Positions 28,001 through 35,562 of a DNA stretch of 64,000 bases are shown here, piece by piece. Both the position numbers and the translations under genes were made by a program. The stretch lies in the IMG/VR virus record IMGVR_UViG_3300042691_027063, positions 1 to 64,000 of that record. One strand, 5' to 3'. This stretch comes from a virus. How positions within the stretch are numbered: position 1 is the stretch's first letter; the number at the start of each line of letters is the position of its first letter. The notes beneath the pieces are model-generated. The model saw nothing but the letters and a program-made list of their open reading frames with translations. It made no database searches and was not told where the DNA came from.

Positions 28001-28328
28001 TTGAAAAAAACTTCTCCGCTATTTGGTCTGACCACAAAACAATCTCTGGGGTGTGATATCCGATGATACTACAAAGAGTTTCCTCTACTTGATCTGGAGT
28101 TAAATCACTACTTGCAGTCAATGACATATGGTATAAAACATGTCCTAGTTCGTGTCTAATGTCAATAATTGACCAATCTGACTTACGAAAATGACATTCG
28201 TATGAATAAGGGATTGTGATTGCTGGTCTGTCTGATCCGTCAGAGTTATGCAATCTATTAAATTTTCGATCAGTCATTAGAATAAACTTCCAATTCCTTC
28301 CTTTAATAGGCACTACGATTTCTTTCAT
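27993..28328 (-). CDS. Putative metallopeptidase-like protein (HELGH)
   Basis: 111 aa. HExxH motif HELGH in 'WSIIDIRHELGHVLYHMSLT'; 'DLTPDQVEETLCSIIGY' downstream supplies an acidic residue that could be the third ligand. No signal peptide, so cytoplasmic. One of three HExxH proteins in the window. Proteolytic activity inferred from motif only. Confidence 0.6.
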   Translation of the reverse strand: MKEIVVPIKGRNWKFILMTDRKFNRLHNSDGSDRPAITIPYSYECHFRKSDWSIIDIRHELGHVLYHMSLTASSDLTPDQVEETLCSIIGYHTPEIVLWSDQIAEKFFSND

Positions 28329-28331
28329 ATG

Positions 28332-29288
28332 TTACACCTTCATTGACTTTCTTTTTTCTTTAGTCAACAGATTTTCAGTGTCACGATGTTCTTTTCCGCA
28401 AATTACACACACATGTTTTTTATATTTAGCTCGGTTTGTATAATGGAAGCCAGCTTCTTTAAACTCGCTAGAACCGCAGCTACATCGAGAAATAAAGTCA
28501 TTATTATACACATTAAAGTTAATTGTCTTGTCCCAAGGAGCGAGCTTTGTGTATAATTCTTCGAGACTAAGAACATCGTATTTATTATATTCTTCCATTT
28601 CTTTCCATGCTTCTAAATTTCCAACCATACACTCTTTCCACAGGCTGAATCCTTCAAACTTTTTATGCTTGGACTTTTTGTATTTAACACAAAGTTTATC
28701 AGTCATATACTCTAGCTTATTGCTTGTAAACCCGAATCGAGCTCTAGCAATTCTGGCTGTGTCAATGTGACGAAAGCTACTTGGAGGTGGGAATCCGTGC
28801 TGAATAAAACGAGCATTTAGCTTTGGGATATCAAATTTAATGCCGTTTTGTGTAAGAACGATATCTGCTTCATCTAGTAAGTCCCAGATAACTCTTAAGA
28901 TTTTAGAGTCATCTTCGATATTTTTTTCGTTACGCTGGTCCATATACATAACTTGATCTTCTGGGGAGCCAAGCCATTTTGCTGACCAGCTAAGGATATA
29001 CCAATCGCTGTGTAATTGATTTAAAGCTACGTTATTCTCCCAAAGTGACCAGACATAGCCGAGCATTGGTGCTGTTTCAATGTCTAGTAGTAGAATCTTA
29101 GGACCAGTTACTGCGTTTGTTTCGCCTTCTTCTTTACGAGATTCCCGATAATACGCTTTTCTAAGGGCATTTGCTGTCATTCCCTTGAAATTCTTGGCGA
29201 TTTCATTCCAGGTATGACCTTCTAGCCTAAGTGCGAACAAAAGCTCTAACTGTTCTTTTGTTAGCTTATTTTTCTTAGTTTTTATCAT
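28332..29288 (-). CDS. PolB-like 3'-5' exonuclease with HTH and zinc finger
   Basis: 318 aa. N-terminal helix-turn-helix (LEGHTWNEIAKNFKGMTANA). Middle RNase-H-like exonuclease: 'KILLLDIETAPMLGYVW' (D-x-E), 'IVLTQNGIKFDIPKLNARFI' (second Asp), 'EYNKYDVLSLEELYTKLAPW' (Y-x3-D). C-terminal zinc finger (SRCSCGSSEFKEAG ... CVICG). DEDDy-type fold close to PolB exonuclease domains. Probably a DNA-end processing or proofreading nuclease; HTH fusion suggests site targeting. Confidence 0.75.
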   Translation of the reverse strand: MIKTKKNKLTKEQLELLFALRLEGHTWNEIAKNFKGMTANALRKAYYRESRKEEGETNAVTGPKILLLDIETAPMLGYVWSLWENNVALNQLHSDWYILSWSAKWLGSPEDQVMYMDQRNEKNIEDDSKILRVIWDLLDEADIVLTQNGIKFDIPKLNARFIQHGFPPPSSFRHIDTARIARARFGFTSNKLEYMTDKLCVKYKKSKHKKFEGFSLWKECMVGNLEAWKEMEEYNKYDVLSLEELYTKLAPWDKTINFNVYNNDFISRCSCGSSEFKEAGFHYTNRAKYKKHVCVICGKEHRDTENLLTKEKRKSMKV

Positions 29289-29546
29289 TTAAGAATTCCT
29301 TATATTAAGCGTTACTAAAATTTCTTCTTTCTTTGCAATAACTTGTTGCACATCTTTAAACTCAGTGTAAAGTTCAGAGATGCGTCTTTTAACACTACTA
29401 TACTTTTGGAACTTTGTCAAGTTATTTATTGCAGTTTTTAAACATTTCTCTAATTCTTTTAATGTTTTTATTTCTTTAGAGAGTTCCTCTATTTTCTTTT
29501 TTGCGTTTCTTTCTTCTCTTTTTTGAGCAAGATCGATTACATTCAT
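29289..29546 (-). CDS. Coiled-coil protein
   Basis: 85 aa from ATG 29546 (MNVIDLAQKREERNAKKKIE), directly after the upstream TGA. Entirely helical, Lys/Glu-rich coiled coil. Opening 'M-N-V-I-D-L-A-Q-K-R-E-E-R' is common in phage-encoded coiled-coil proteins. Unknown partner. Confidence 0.55.
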   Translation of the reverse strand: MNVIDLAQKREERNAKKKIEELSKEIKTLKELEKCLKTAINNLTKFQKYSSVKRRISELYTEFKDVQQVIAKKEEILVTLNIRNS

Positions 29547-29767
29547 TCTTTGTCCCACCCATCTTCAATGATAATTGCACTGTCTGCTTGATTAACTACA
29601 AATCCATTCTGAAGAACAAATGTAGGAACAACGCTAATTTTCTTTGATGGTGGCTTAAATCCAGCGGACTCGATTGCATTTAGGATTAACTCTGGAAGTT
29701 GATCTCTTTCAAAGTCGGGATTATCTGTGATATTTTTAATGATTTGAATTGCTTCGCTTTTTTTCAT
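29543..29767 (-). CDS. Small protein related to the MKRS/GMLPP family
   Basis: 74 aa, MKKSEAIQIIKNITDNPDFE ... 'NAIESAGFKPPSKK'. Shares the 'M-K-(K/R)-S-x-A-x-x-x-I' start and '(G)-x-x-P-P' core with the genes at 30799, 35991 and 36193. Coupled to both neighbours by 4-nt overlaps. No known function. Confidence 0.55.
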   Translation of the reverse strand: MKKSEAIQIIKNITDNPDFERDQLPELILNAIESAGFKPPSKKISVVPTFVLQNGFVVNQADSAIIIEDGWDKE

Positions 29768-29979
29768 TCTTTAACCCTTGTAACTTCAATTGCATTATAT
29801 AGAACCTTTTCTTTGTTACCATATAGTACATGCTCACAATCTAAGCCAACGGCTTGATATGGTCCATTTACAAAGTTATCGCAGTAGTAAGTTCCTTGTA
29901 CTGTACGAACCAAATAATCCGATTTAACTTCTGGAGTTGTTGCACAGGAAATTAAAGATAATAAAATTAAATACTTCAT
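29764..29979 (-). CDS. Small lipoprotein
   Basis: 71 aa from ATG 29979. Signal 'MKYLILLSLISCATTPEVKS' with lipobox LISC, giving a mature protein of about 60 residues containing two more cysteines (YYCDNF, GLDCEH). Periplasmic/outer-membrane location in a Gram-negative host. Could take part in superinfection exclusion or lysis; unassigned. Confidence 0.65.
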   Translation of the reverse strand: MKYLILLSLISCATTPEVKSDYLVRTVQGTYYCDNFVNGPYQAVGLDCEHVLYGNKEKVLYNAIEVTRVKE

Positions 29980-29980
29980 A

Positions 29981-30127
29981 TCACCACCCAAAATAAACTT
30001 TGGCTACATGTCCTAGTATTACAATCATAAAAGGAGCACCCATTGTAGCAACGAATCTTAGAAAGTCAACTCTAAGCTTCCATTTTTCATAGGGTGTCAT
30101 TTGTTCGAAATCTTGTTTGATACACAT
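29981..30127 (-). CDS. 48-aa membrane protein
   Basis: ATG 30127, 2 nt before the lipoprotein start. 'MCIKQDFEQMTPYEKWKLRV' then a membrane helix (FLRFVATMGAPFMIVILGHV). First gene after promoter 30205-30233. Too short for a family call. Confidence 0.5.
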   Translation of the reverse strand: MCIKQDFEQMTPYEKWKLRVDFLRFVATMGAPFMIVILGHVAKVYFGW

Positions 30128-30166
30128 AAAACATTTAGCCTCGATATCGGTTCAATAAATATTTAC

Positions 30167-30198
30167 ATATCTCAAAGTCAATTGGTTTTTTGAGATAT
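30167..30198 (-). promoter_or_regulatory. 5'-terminal mRNA hairpin
   Basis: ATATCTCAAA (30167-30176) and TTTGAGATAT (30189-30198) form a perfect 10-bp stem with a 12-nt loop. The 5' arm starts where transcription from promoter 30205-30233 should begin. Confidence 0.55.
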
Positions 30199-30204
30199 AC
30201 ACAT

Positions 30205-30233
30205 TCTTTAACATAATTTCGAAAGGATGTCAA
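30205..30233 (-). promoter_or_regulatory. Sigma70-like promoter
   Basis: TTGACA (30228-30233), 17-nt spacer, TAAAGA (30205-30210). Reads leftward into the 30127 operon. Confidence 0.6.
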
Positions 30234-30240
30234 GTATATA

Positions 30241-30438
30241 TTATTCATAAATCCCAATATTGTTTAAACTTCCATCTTCATTGAAGTAAAATTCAGCAAC
30301 AAATCCGATATATCCACTGACTTTCCCATTATTATCACTTATTGTAATAATTTTTCTATCACCTTCTTCGGTGATTTTAGGTATATATCCTATTGAAACA
30401 AGCATTTCTGTTAAATTATCAAGATGTGTTTTATTCAT
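30241..30438 (-). CDS. Hypothetical small protein
   Basis: 65 aa (MNKTHLDNLTEMLVSIGYIP ...), SD AGGAAG 8 nt upstream. The 'L-x-x-M-L-x-x-x-G-x-I-P' pattern faintly echoes the GMLPP family. Mixed alpha-beta C-terminus (GYIGFVAEFYFNEDGSLNNI). Lies directly behind the large structured leader 30450-30798. Confidence 0.5.
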   Translation of the reverse strand: MNKTHLDNLTEMLVSIGYIPKITEEGDRKIITISDNNGKVSGYIGFVAEFYFNEDGSLNNIGIYE

Positions 30439-30449
30439 ATTTTTTCTTC

Positions 30450-30798
30450 CTAAGTAAAAAGCGAGCCGCTACCTCACAACTTCTACAGCTAACCCCCTAC
30501 GTCGTCATGCAACTTCAAGGTCTATAAGGTATGTGACACACTTTGTAAGTTTAAGGTTATTCGCTGCGGTTACAAACTAACAAACTCCCGCCCCGCTATC
30601 CTACCTTGAGTCGGCGTAGGACACCCAACAGCAATAGCATATAGCTACCACCAAGTAAGAAGTCTCTCCTTCCTGTCACCAACTTGAGCTGATCAGTCTC
30701 TAAGGCTATTGGTCGCCCCATCCCTACTCGATCTTCACTTGCTAAACGTAAAGCCGAAGCCATACTAACTACACAAGGAGTGGACCCTCGGGCTAGTC
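30450..30798 (-). ncRNA. Structured 350-nt leader containing repeat copy A
   Basis: No ORF on either strand. Read on the - strand it holds several clear hairpins: C(UUCG)G-capped stem near 30745, TCCTAC/GTAGGA (30601-30625), TAGC/GCTA near 30640. Then the shared element GTGTCACATACC (30527-30538) ... AGTTGTGAGGT (30471-30481) plus an AGCG-GCT-CGCT hairpin running into TTTTT. Local GC is higher than in nearby genes. It begins at the stop of one gene and ends at the ribosome site of the next. Likely a structured RNA or cis-regulator; class not recognised. Confidence 0.5.
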
Positions 30799-30999
30799 TT
30801 ATTTTGATTTCTTCTCTTTACTCCAGCTAAGGTTATCCTTAGCTTTTCCACATTCCCAACAAAACTCACCTTTCTTTTGCGGAGGCAACATGCCAAGCTT
30901 TTCAAAAACTTCAAGCATTCTCTCAACTTGCTCCACGTTAACGCAAACTGTGTTTAAGTCGTGGTTTAAAGCTTTTTTAATCATAGTGCTACGTTTCAT
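30799..30999 (-). CDS. Small protein, MKRS/GMLPP family, zinc-like tail
   Basis: 66 aa. 'MKRSTMIKKALNHDLNTVCV' then 'MLEVFEKLGMLPPQKKGEFC' and 'WECGK'. The 'E-x-x-G-M-L-P-P' block is shared with 35991 and 36193. The C-x2-C could bind metal. Unknown function. Confidence 0.6.
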   Translation of the reverse strand: MKRSTMIKKALNHDLNTVCVNVEQVERMLEVFEKLGMLPPQKKGEFCWECGKAKDNLSWSKEKKSK

Positions 31000-31000
31000 A

Positions 31001-31186
31001 CTACTCTTCCAATTCTGGTAAATCTTTTGCTAATTCTTGCATATAACCAAACTCAATAAATCCTACCACAAATGTTCCGTTAATTATAAAAGCTGCTACA
31101 TTTTCTGCAGGTACTTTTGATTTAATTTCTCTTCTACCGATATGTCTACCAGTTTCAGCATCTTTTATTATAATATATTCTTTCAT
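31001..31186 (-). CDS. Hypothetical small protein
   Basis: 61 aa (MKEYIIIKDAETGRHIGRRE ...), mixed beta then helix. Coupled by a 4-nt overlap to the upstream gene. No recognised family. Confidence 0.5.
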   Translation of the reverse strand: MKEYIIIKDAETGRHIGRREIKSKVPAENVAAFIINGTFVVGFIEFGYMQELAKDLPELEE

Positions 31187-31470
31187 ACTAATCCTTTTGT
31201 TCTAAGATATTTAAAATGCTCATTTCTAAATGCCTCCTGTTCTTCCGAAGAAAGAAATCCTACACAATAAATTAAAGTAGGATACAGATATGGGGGTATT
31301 TCTTGAGGAGGTCTTTTACATTGAACAATCTCATACTCAGGAGTAAATCCCCCTCTATAATAATATTCCCCCTTAGCCACAACCATAGCGATATTATGAG
31401 TAGCATACGATCCTAAATCGTACCAATCCTTATCGATGATTCTTTTTTTGAAAAGAACCTTATGACTCAT
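31183..31470 (-). CDS. Hypothetical protein
   Basis: 95 aa (MSHKVLFKKRIIDKDWYDLG ...), Tyr/Pro-rich centre (PPQEIPPYLYPTLIYCVGF) and a charged C-terminus. ATGA-coupled to both neighbours. No motif recognised. Confidence 0.5.
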   Translation of the reverse strand: MSHKVLFKKRIIDKDWYDLGSYATHNIAMVVAKGEYYYRGGFTPEYEIVQCKRPPQEIPPYLYPTLIYCVGFLSSEEQEAFRNEHFKYLRTKGLV

Positions 31471-31610
31471 TCTTCTTCACTCCTTGCCATAGCTCCAGAT
31501 ACAAACCAACACACAGCAAGGAGAGGAATTGTATACCAACCAAAACATAAGGTGAGTGCTGCAATTGCTCCAATAAATAATGGAAGTGTCATAATAAACT
31601 CTTCGCTCAT
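31467..31610 (-). CDS. 47-aa two-helix membrane protein
   Basis: ATG 31610, ends TGA overlapping the next ATG. Hydrophobic 'LPLFIGAIAALTLCFGWYTI' and 'PLLAVCWFVSGAMA'. Supported by exact overlap and hydrophobic profile. Function unknown. Confidence 0.5.
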   Translation of the reverse strand: MSEEFIMTLPLFIGAIAALTLCFGWYTIPLLAVCWFVSGAMARSEEE

Positions 31611-31617
31611 AACCCTC

Positions 31618-31743
31618 CTAATTATCCAGAACAATGCCAGTTACTGGTCCAATTATAACTATTCCAATAACCGCTGCGGGAGAAAATATACAGGCAACTC
31701 CCCAAGAAATCCACATTACACTTACCGCCGTGTATTTATTCAT
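31618..31743 (-). CDS. 41-aa membrane protein
   Basis: ATG 31743 overlaps the upstream stop (ATGA). 'MNKYTAVSVMWISWGVACIF' and 'AAVIGIVIIGPVTGIVL' form one or two membrane helices. Likely driven by promoter 31811-31840. Confidence 0.45.
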   Translation of the reverse strand: MNKYTAVSVMWISWGVACIFSPAAVIGIVIIGPVTGIVLDN

Positions 31744-31904
31744 AACCATCCTATGTGTACAAGTTCACTAGCCGCCATAACTCTCATTCGCTTACGCCTA
31801 GTCTGCAAGTATAATATCATGGTTTTTGCCTGCATGTCAAGCTCGTAGCATCCAGTGAATAGAAGTAGCTCGTTGTTCTTTGGGCAGTAGAGTATTTCGG
31901 TCAT
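31740..31904 (-). CDS. 54-aa hypothetical protein
   Basis: ATG 31904 and stop both lie in ATGA overlaps with neighbours, which argues for translation. Starts MTEILYCPKNNELLLFTGCY; basic C-terminal half. A sigma70-like promoter lies inside its 3' half. Confidence 0.45.
   Translation of the reverse strand: MTEILYCPKNNELLLFTGCYELDMQAKTMILYLQTRRKRMRVMAASELVHIGWL
31811..31840 (-). promoter_or_regulatory. Sigma70-like promoter inside a small ORF
   Basis: TTGACA (31835-31840), 18-nt spacer, TATTAT (31811-31816), directed at the membrane-protein genes 31743 and 31610. Confidence 0.45.
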
Positions 31905-32119
31905 TTTTTAAGAACCTTTAAAAACTCTTTAGCTTGCTGTTTAACCGTTCCCTCAACTAATTTAGGAGGATTGTTTTGTGTAAAAAATTCAAGAAACGCA
32001 ATCGTCTCATCAAGGCTAGTGTCACATTCTTGAATTAGAATGGAAACTTCTTTATGATCCATAAGTTCTGGATTAAAAAGACCTCCAGCTTGTAAATAAT
32101 TTTTTATCTTACTCTTCAT
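31901..32119 (-). CDS. Hypothetical helical protein
   Basis: 72 aa (MKSKIKNYLQAGGLFNPELM ...), all-helical, 'KEVSILIQECDTSLDETIAF'. Preceded by AATAGGAGTGAGAA (good SD). First gene after the structured intergenic RNA 32140-32262. Confidence 0.5.
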   Translation of the reverse strand: MKSKIKNYLQAGGLFNPELMDHKEVSILIQECDTSLDETIAFLEFFTQNNPPKLVEGTVKQQAKEFLKVLKK

Positions 32120-32139
32120 TTCTCACTCCTATTAAAAAG

Positions 32140-32262
32140 GATTTAAAGGCTGGTCTATGCTCGCTCTCAACCATTTACCCAAGCCTCTGTTAGCCGCTTG
32201 GCACCTACCGTTTATCTAGAATTAGCTCGCAACCAAAAGGCTGCAAGCCAAACGGCTCCTAG
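32140..32262 (-). ncRNA. Structured intergenic RNA with long-range helix
   Basis: Between the polymerase stop and the 32119 gene, no ORF. On the - strand AGCCGTTTGGC pairs with GCCAAGCGGCT (11 bp, one G-U) enclosing a GCAGCC-TTTT-GGTTGC hairpin; a second domain is closed by GGCT/AGCC with TGGT/ACCA inside. Too much pairing for a simple spacer. Could be a leader, processing site or stable ncRNA; no known class recognised. Confidence 0.45.
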
Positions 32263-32264
32263 AA

Positions 32265-34448
32265 TCATCCTACATTATACTGAGACATATTGTCAAGCGA
32301 ATTTTTAAGAATAGCGTATTTTTTCTTTAGGCTATAGTTAGTGAAAAGATCATCAACTGGTAGGATTGTTTCAAAGGTTTGACTGGTCATATACAGTTTT
32401 TTAAGCAGAGTTGCTTTATCGTGGTCATTATTGTAATTTTCGACTAGGGAAAGCGATCCATCTTCTTTGTAATATAGATAGATTTTATCTCCCTCAACAT
32501 AGTTAGAACCAGCTAGAGCATCTCTGACTTTAGCTTCGTTAGTTCTTTCGTTCTTAAGAATCTTGTCTGTAATTGTCTTCTTATGTGACCATCGAATAAT
32601 GTCCTTGACATTCATAATTTCAAGAATATACTCATTGTAAAGATCGATGCATTTATCATGGATTACAGAGGTTTCTTTGTTATTCAAGATAATGTCAATT
32701 ACACGCTGAATGAACTCCTTAAGAGCTGGTTCTTTTTGGGTAGCTTTAATTGCAGACCCCTTATACTTAAGTTTTTTACCATCCCAAAGGATATAGTTTT
32801 TAGCTTTAACTACGATAAAAGTAGGATAAAATCCATCATCTTCCCAAGAAATTTTGTCAGGAGTTAAGGCATTAATTCCATCAATAATGAAGTTCTTTTC
32901 ATCTTCTGACATATCTTCTTGATCCGCCCGACATACAGAAACAGAGTCAGTATCACAGTTAACTAATGTATAATTATTTTCTGCAGACCACTCAATCGCT
33001 CCAGTTAAAATTTCACGACCTTTCGCAGTAATAAATGCTGCTTTAGATGGAGAGTTAAATAGAAGTCCGGCAGTTCCTAGAAATCCATAGCAAGAGTTAA
33101 TGAAGATTTTTTCAGCTGCTTGCATATCGTCGTAATATTTGTCTGTCTTTGCTAGCTTTTTGTGCTCCAAACGACGGGCAGTAAAAGTCGAAACGAGGGT
33201 TTTAAAGTATTCTCTTGGGTCTTTATCTTTGTCAAAGACTTCATACTGAATCATGATAGAAGGGTAAAGAGATGCAACGTCGAGCTTGAAAACGTTACGG
33301 TAGATTCCCGGATTTCCAATAGAGATAGCACCCTCGTATTCTTCAGCTTCGCTTGCTTTTGGTAGGCTGTGTCTATCCTGTAAATAAGCTCGCATCATGA
33401 TGGTATTGATCTGACCACCAGTGGCAGATTCAAACATCATCTGGAAGGGTTTAGCAACGCTCTGAGTCATATAAAAGAATGGTGCGATCATTAGGTCATA
33501 AAGAGCCAGCGCATCGTCGGCATCGTCTTTACAATATTCTTTAATTACTTCCCAATGATCTGCTTTTTCGTAATTGAAGCGGATTTGACTTGCATCATAG
33601 AAAACTCGTCCTGGCTTTTCTAGTCCCTCTTGTGCGATGATTTTCTTAAGTCCGTATGATTCATACTTACGACCAACATCATATCGGTAAGAAAGAAACA
33701 TTGTGTCAATGATTTCTCTTCCCCAAATATGACATTTATGGTAATGAAGGTCTTTTGTCCCGTCTACTCTAAATTTTGACTCGTATTCTTCAATTTCAAT
33801 TGGGTTGTCGTTTCTCCCCAATGTAAGATTCCTTCCATACAATGTAGCGCAGTGGTTAAGGTAAGGTATGTCAAACCCAAAGATATTGTGACCGATAATA
33901 ATAGAAGGATCGACTTCTTGAACCCACTTACACCATGCTTCAATCATATCTCCATTGTTTTCATATTCGTCGTATGCGAATAGCTTTTTCTGAACCCCAT
34001 CTACTGAACGAAATGTGTTTGAAATTAAAAGAACTTTTGACTCACTGTCATGAGAAAGCCCGACAGTTTCAATATCAAAAGAAAGAACAGAAACTTCATT
34101 GGCTTTTAATCCTTTGAAGTATGTATAGCCATCTTTTACCATCAATGCTTCTTTTGCATTTTTGATTGAAAAGATATCTCTTGCGTAGTTTTTCTTTCTG
34201 TAATCTAGGAATTCATCTCGATTAGTGAATTGCTTGCCCCACTTGTAATAAAGATCGCCATCTAATCTATTAAAAGATTTGTCGAGATTATACGGTGCAA
34301 GAACCCAAAACTTATTTGGGACAATCTTTACATCTTTTAATCCATCTGGGAATTCACGAAATAGATAAGCTTTTTCATTTTCAACCTCAATTGATACAAT
34401 GTATTCAACATCTGATTTTCCATAAATCAATCGAGCCTCTTTATTCAT
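32265..34448 (-). CDS. DNA polymerase, family B
   Basis: 727 aa. Proofreading motifs: ExoI 'LSFDIETVGL' (about res 123), ExoII 'IIIGHNIFGFDIPYLN', ExoIII 'YCKDDADDAL'. Polymerase motifs: A 'KLDVASLYPSIMI' (D-x2-S-L-Y-P-S), B 'KIFINSCYGFLG', C 'LVNCDTDSVSV'. The N-terminal domain resembles T4/RB69-type enzymes but the whole is shorter. Replicates the phage genome with proofreading. Followed by an HNH gene immediately upstream in the same operon. Confidence 0.95.
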   Translation of the reverse strand: MNKEARLIYGKSDVEYIVSIEVENEKAYLFREFPDGLKDVKIVPNKFWVLAPYNLDKSFNRLDGDLYYKWGKQFTNRDEFLDYRKKNYARDIFSIKNAKEALMVKDGYTYFKGLKANEVSVLSFDIETVGLSHDSESKVLLISNTFRSVDGVQKKLFAYDEYENNGDMIEAWCKWVQEVDPSIIIGHNIFGFDIPYLNHCATLYGRNLTLGRNDNPIEIEEYESKFRVDGTKDLHYHKCHIWGREIIDTMFLSYRYDVGRKYESYGLKKIIAQEGLEKPGRVFYDASQIRFNYEKADHWEVIKEYCKDDADDALALYDLMIAPFFYMTQSVAKPFQMMFESATGGQINTIMMRAYLQDRHSLPKASEAEEYEGAISIGNPGIYRNVFKLDVASLYPSIMIQYEVFDKDKDPREYFKTLVSTFTARRLEHKKLAKTDKYYDDMQAAEKIFINSCYGFLGTAGLLFNSPSKAAFITAKGREILTGAIEWSAENNYTLVNCDTDSVSVCRADQEDMSEDEKNFIIDGINALTPDKISWEDDGFYPTFIVVKAKNYILWDGKKLKYKGSAIKATQKEPALKEFIQRVIDIILNNKETSVIHDKCIDLYNEYILEIMNVKDIIRWSHKKTITDKILKNERTNEAKVRDALAGSNYVEGDKIYLYYKEDGSLSLVENYNNDHDKATLLKKLYMTSQTFETILPVDDLFTNYSLKKKYAILKNSLDNMSQYNVG

Positions 34449-35029
34449 ACTATCTCCAAAATTAAATTATTACTTTTTTTTAAATTTTCATTTTCTGTAA
34501 TAATTCTAAGGTTCCAGGGAACATGCAATCCACATACATTTTTTCCTTGTAGTGGTATTATATGATCAACATTATGTCTTGTTCCGGTGGATATTGTCAA
34601 GTGTTTACTTTCTTTATATAAAAGTTCAATTTCTTTAAGTTGTTCTAATGAAAGCCATTTAGGAGTTGCGTTTAATTTTATTCCTCTTCTCTTATTGACT
34701 TTTGCTGTCAATTTCCACGGATATTTTTTAGCATAATTTTTGTTATTATTTTTAACCTTTTCTGGATATTTTTTAGCCCATTTTTCAAAAACATACTTAG
34801 ATTTTTCTGGATTTCTTTTTCTCCATTTCCTAGAATATTCAGCATACTTTTCTTTATTTTTAATCTTGTATTCTTTTTGTTTGTTTTTTATTTTATCCTT
34901 ATTTTCATCCCTGTACTTTTTTTTGCATTTTTTACAATCACAAGCATAACCGGATTTTTGGTTTTTATCTTTATGAAAAAAAGTAATGTCTAATAATAAC
35001 TTACACTTACTACAATATTTTTGGTTCAT
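34445..35029 (-). CDS. HNH homing endonuclease
   Basis: 194 aa. N-terminal double zinc-knuckle (CSKCKLLLDITFF ... CDCKKCKKKY), lysine/tyrosine-rich linker, C-terminal HNH: 'RHNVDHIIPLQGKNVCGLHV' then 'PWNLRIITENENLKKSN', typical of phage HNH homing enzymes. Overlaps the polymerase start by 4 nt, so inserted directly against the polymerase gene. Confidence 0.88.
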   Translation of the reverse strand: MNQKYCSKCKLLLDITFFHKDKNQKSGYACDCKKCKKKYRDENKDKIKNKQKEYKIKNKEKYAEYSRKWRKRNPEKSKYVFEKWAKKYPEKVKNNNKNYAKKYPWKLTAKVNKRRGIKLNATPKWLSLEQLKEIELLYKESKHLTISTGTRHNVDHIIPLQGKNVCGLHVPWNLRIITENENLKKSNNLILEIV

Positions 35030-35050
35030 AAATTAGCTTATCATACTTCA

Positions 35051-35239
35051 TTAATGTTTCCCCTCAATTTCAGCTTGTAGAGCTTGCATTGCTAGACCAA
35101 ACCAATTGTCATCACCATCATTGATAGTAATTTCAAAGTCGCCATTGATCTGAAACTTTTCCTGCATTTCTTGTGGTGTGTAGAATTCGCCTTTATACTC
35201 AATAAGGCGATTCATGTCTTTAAATTTAATAACTTTCAT
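35051..35239 (-). CDS. Hypothetical small acidic protein
   Basis: 62 aa (MKVIKFKDMNRLIEYKGEFY ...), 'INDGDDNWFGLAMQALQAEI'. SD AAAGGAT. First gene behind a strong promoter (35287-35315) and 5' hairpin; it could start a transcript into the polymerase operon. Confidence 0.55.
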   Translation of the reverse strand: MKVIKFKDMNRLIEYKGEFYTPQEMQEKFQINGDFEITINDGDDNWFGLAMQALQAEIEGKH

Positions 35240-35249
35240 AATATCCTTT

Positions 35250-35282
35250 TATTGGACTGGATTAAACGTTCAGCGTCCAATA
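35250..35282 (-). promoter_or_regulatory. 5'-terminal mRNA hairpin / operator
   Basis: TATTGGAC (35250-35257) and GTCCAATA (35275-35282), 8-bp perfect inverted repeat with 17-nt loop, at the predicted transcription start of promoter 35287-35315. Confidence 0.5.
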
Positions 35283-35286
35283 AGAA

Positions 35287-35315
35287 ATAGTAGCATGTAT
35301 TTTGGAGTTTGTCAA
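35287..35315 (-). promoter_or_regulatory. Sigma70-like promoter
   Basis: TTGACA (35310-35315), 17-nt spacer, TACTAT (35287-35292). Drives the 35239 gene and possibly the HNH-polymerase pair. Confidence 0.65.
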
Positions 35316-35363
35316 GATTAAATAATATATCAAAAGTGATATTCTACTTTTGTATAGAGTATA

Positions 35364-35510
35364 TTATTTATCTTTATATTTAGGTTTTTTGCTGCCGTGC
35401 TTTTTATATTTCTTATTACATCCCTTATGTGGAGGACATATTGCGCAATGAATTCCGCTTTTTAGCTTATGTTTGATTTTTAGGACTCGGCTATTTGTTT
35501 CTTCTTTCAT
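35364..35510 (-). CDS. 48-aa basic Cys/His protein
   Basis: ATG 35510 (MKEETNSRVLKIKHKLKSGI), then 'HCAICPPHKGCNKKYKKHGS'. The C-x2-C-x2-H-x2-C arrangement suggests a small zinc site. No clear SD; instead repeat element B directly abuts the start codon. Confidence 0.5.
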   Translation of the reverse strand: MKEETNSRVLKIKHKLKSGIHCAICPPHKGCNKKYKKHGSKKPKYKDK

Positions 35511-35552
35511 AGAAAATGACTAGCAGCCACCTCACAACTGGGTATGTGACAC
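35511..35552 (-). repeat. Repeat RNA element, copy B (minimal)
   Basis: - strand GTGTCACATACC (35540-35551), one base, AGTTGTGAGGT (35528-35538), then TGGCT-GCT-AGTCA hairpin and TTTTC, directly before ATG 35510. TCACA can pair with TGTGA. Shortest of three copies. Confidence 0.6.
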
Positions 35553-35562
35553 CTCGGGGGGA

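Noticed and set aside
30450-30798. tRNA, tmRNA, RNase P RNA or group I/II intron in the 350-nt gap
   Set aside because: No T-loop GTTCRANNC, no intron P7/domain V signature and no RNase P core; kept only as an unclassified structured RNA.
31462-31848. 128-codon + strand ORF
   Set aside because: Antisense to a chain of coupled - strand membrane genes; Ser/Asn-rich shadow composition.
32270-32295. Promoter TTGACA ... TATAAT at the polymerase 3' end
   Set aside because: The two boxes are only 11 nt apart; no good -10 at 16-18 nt.
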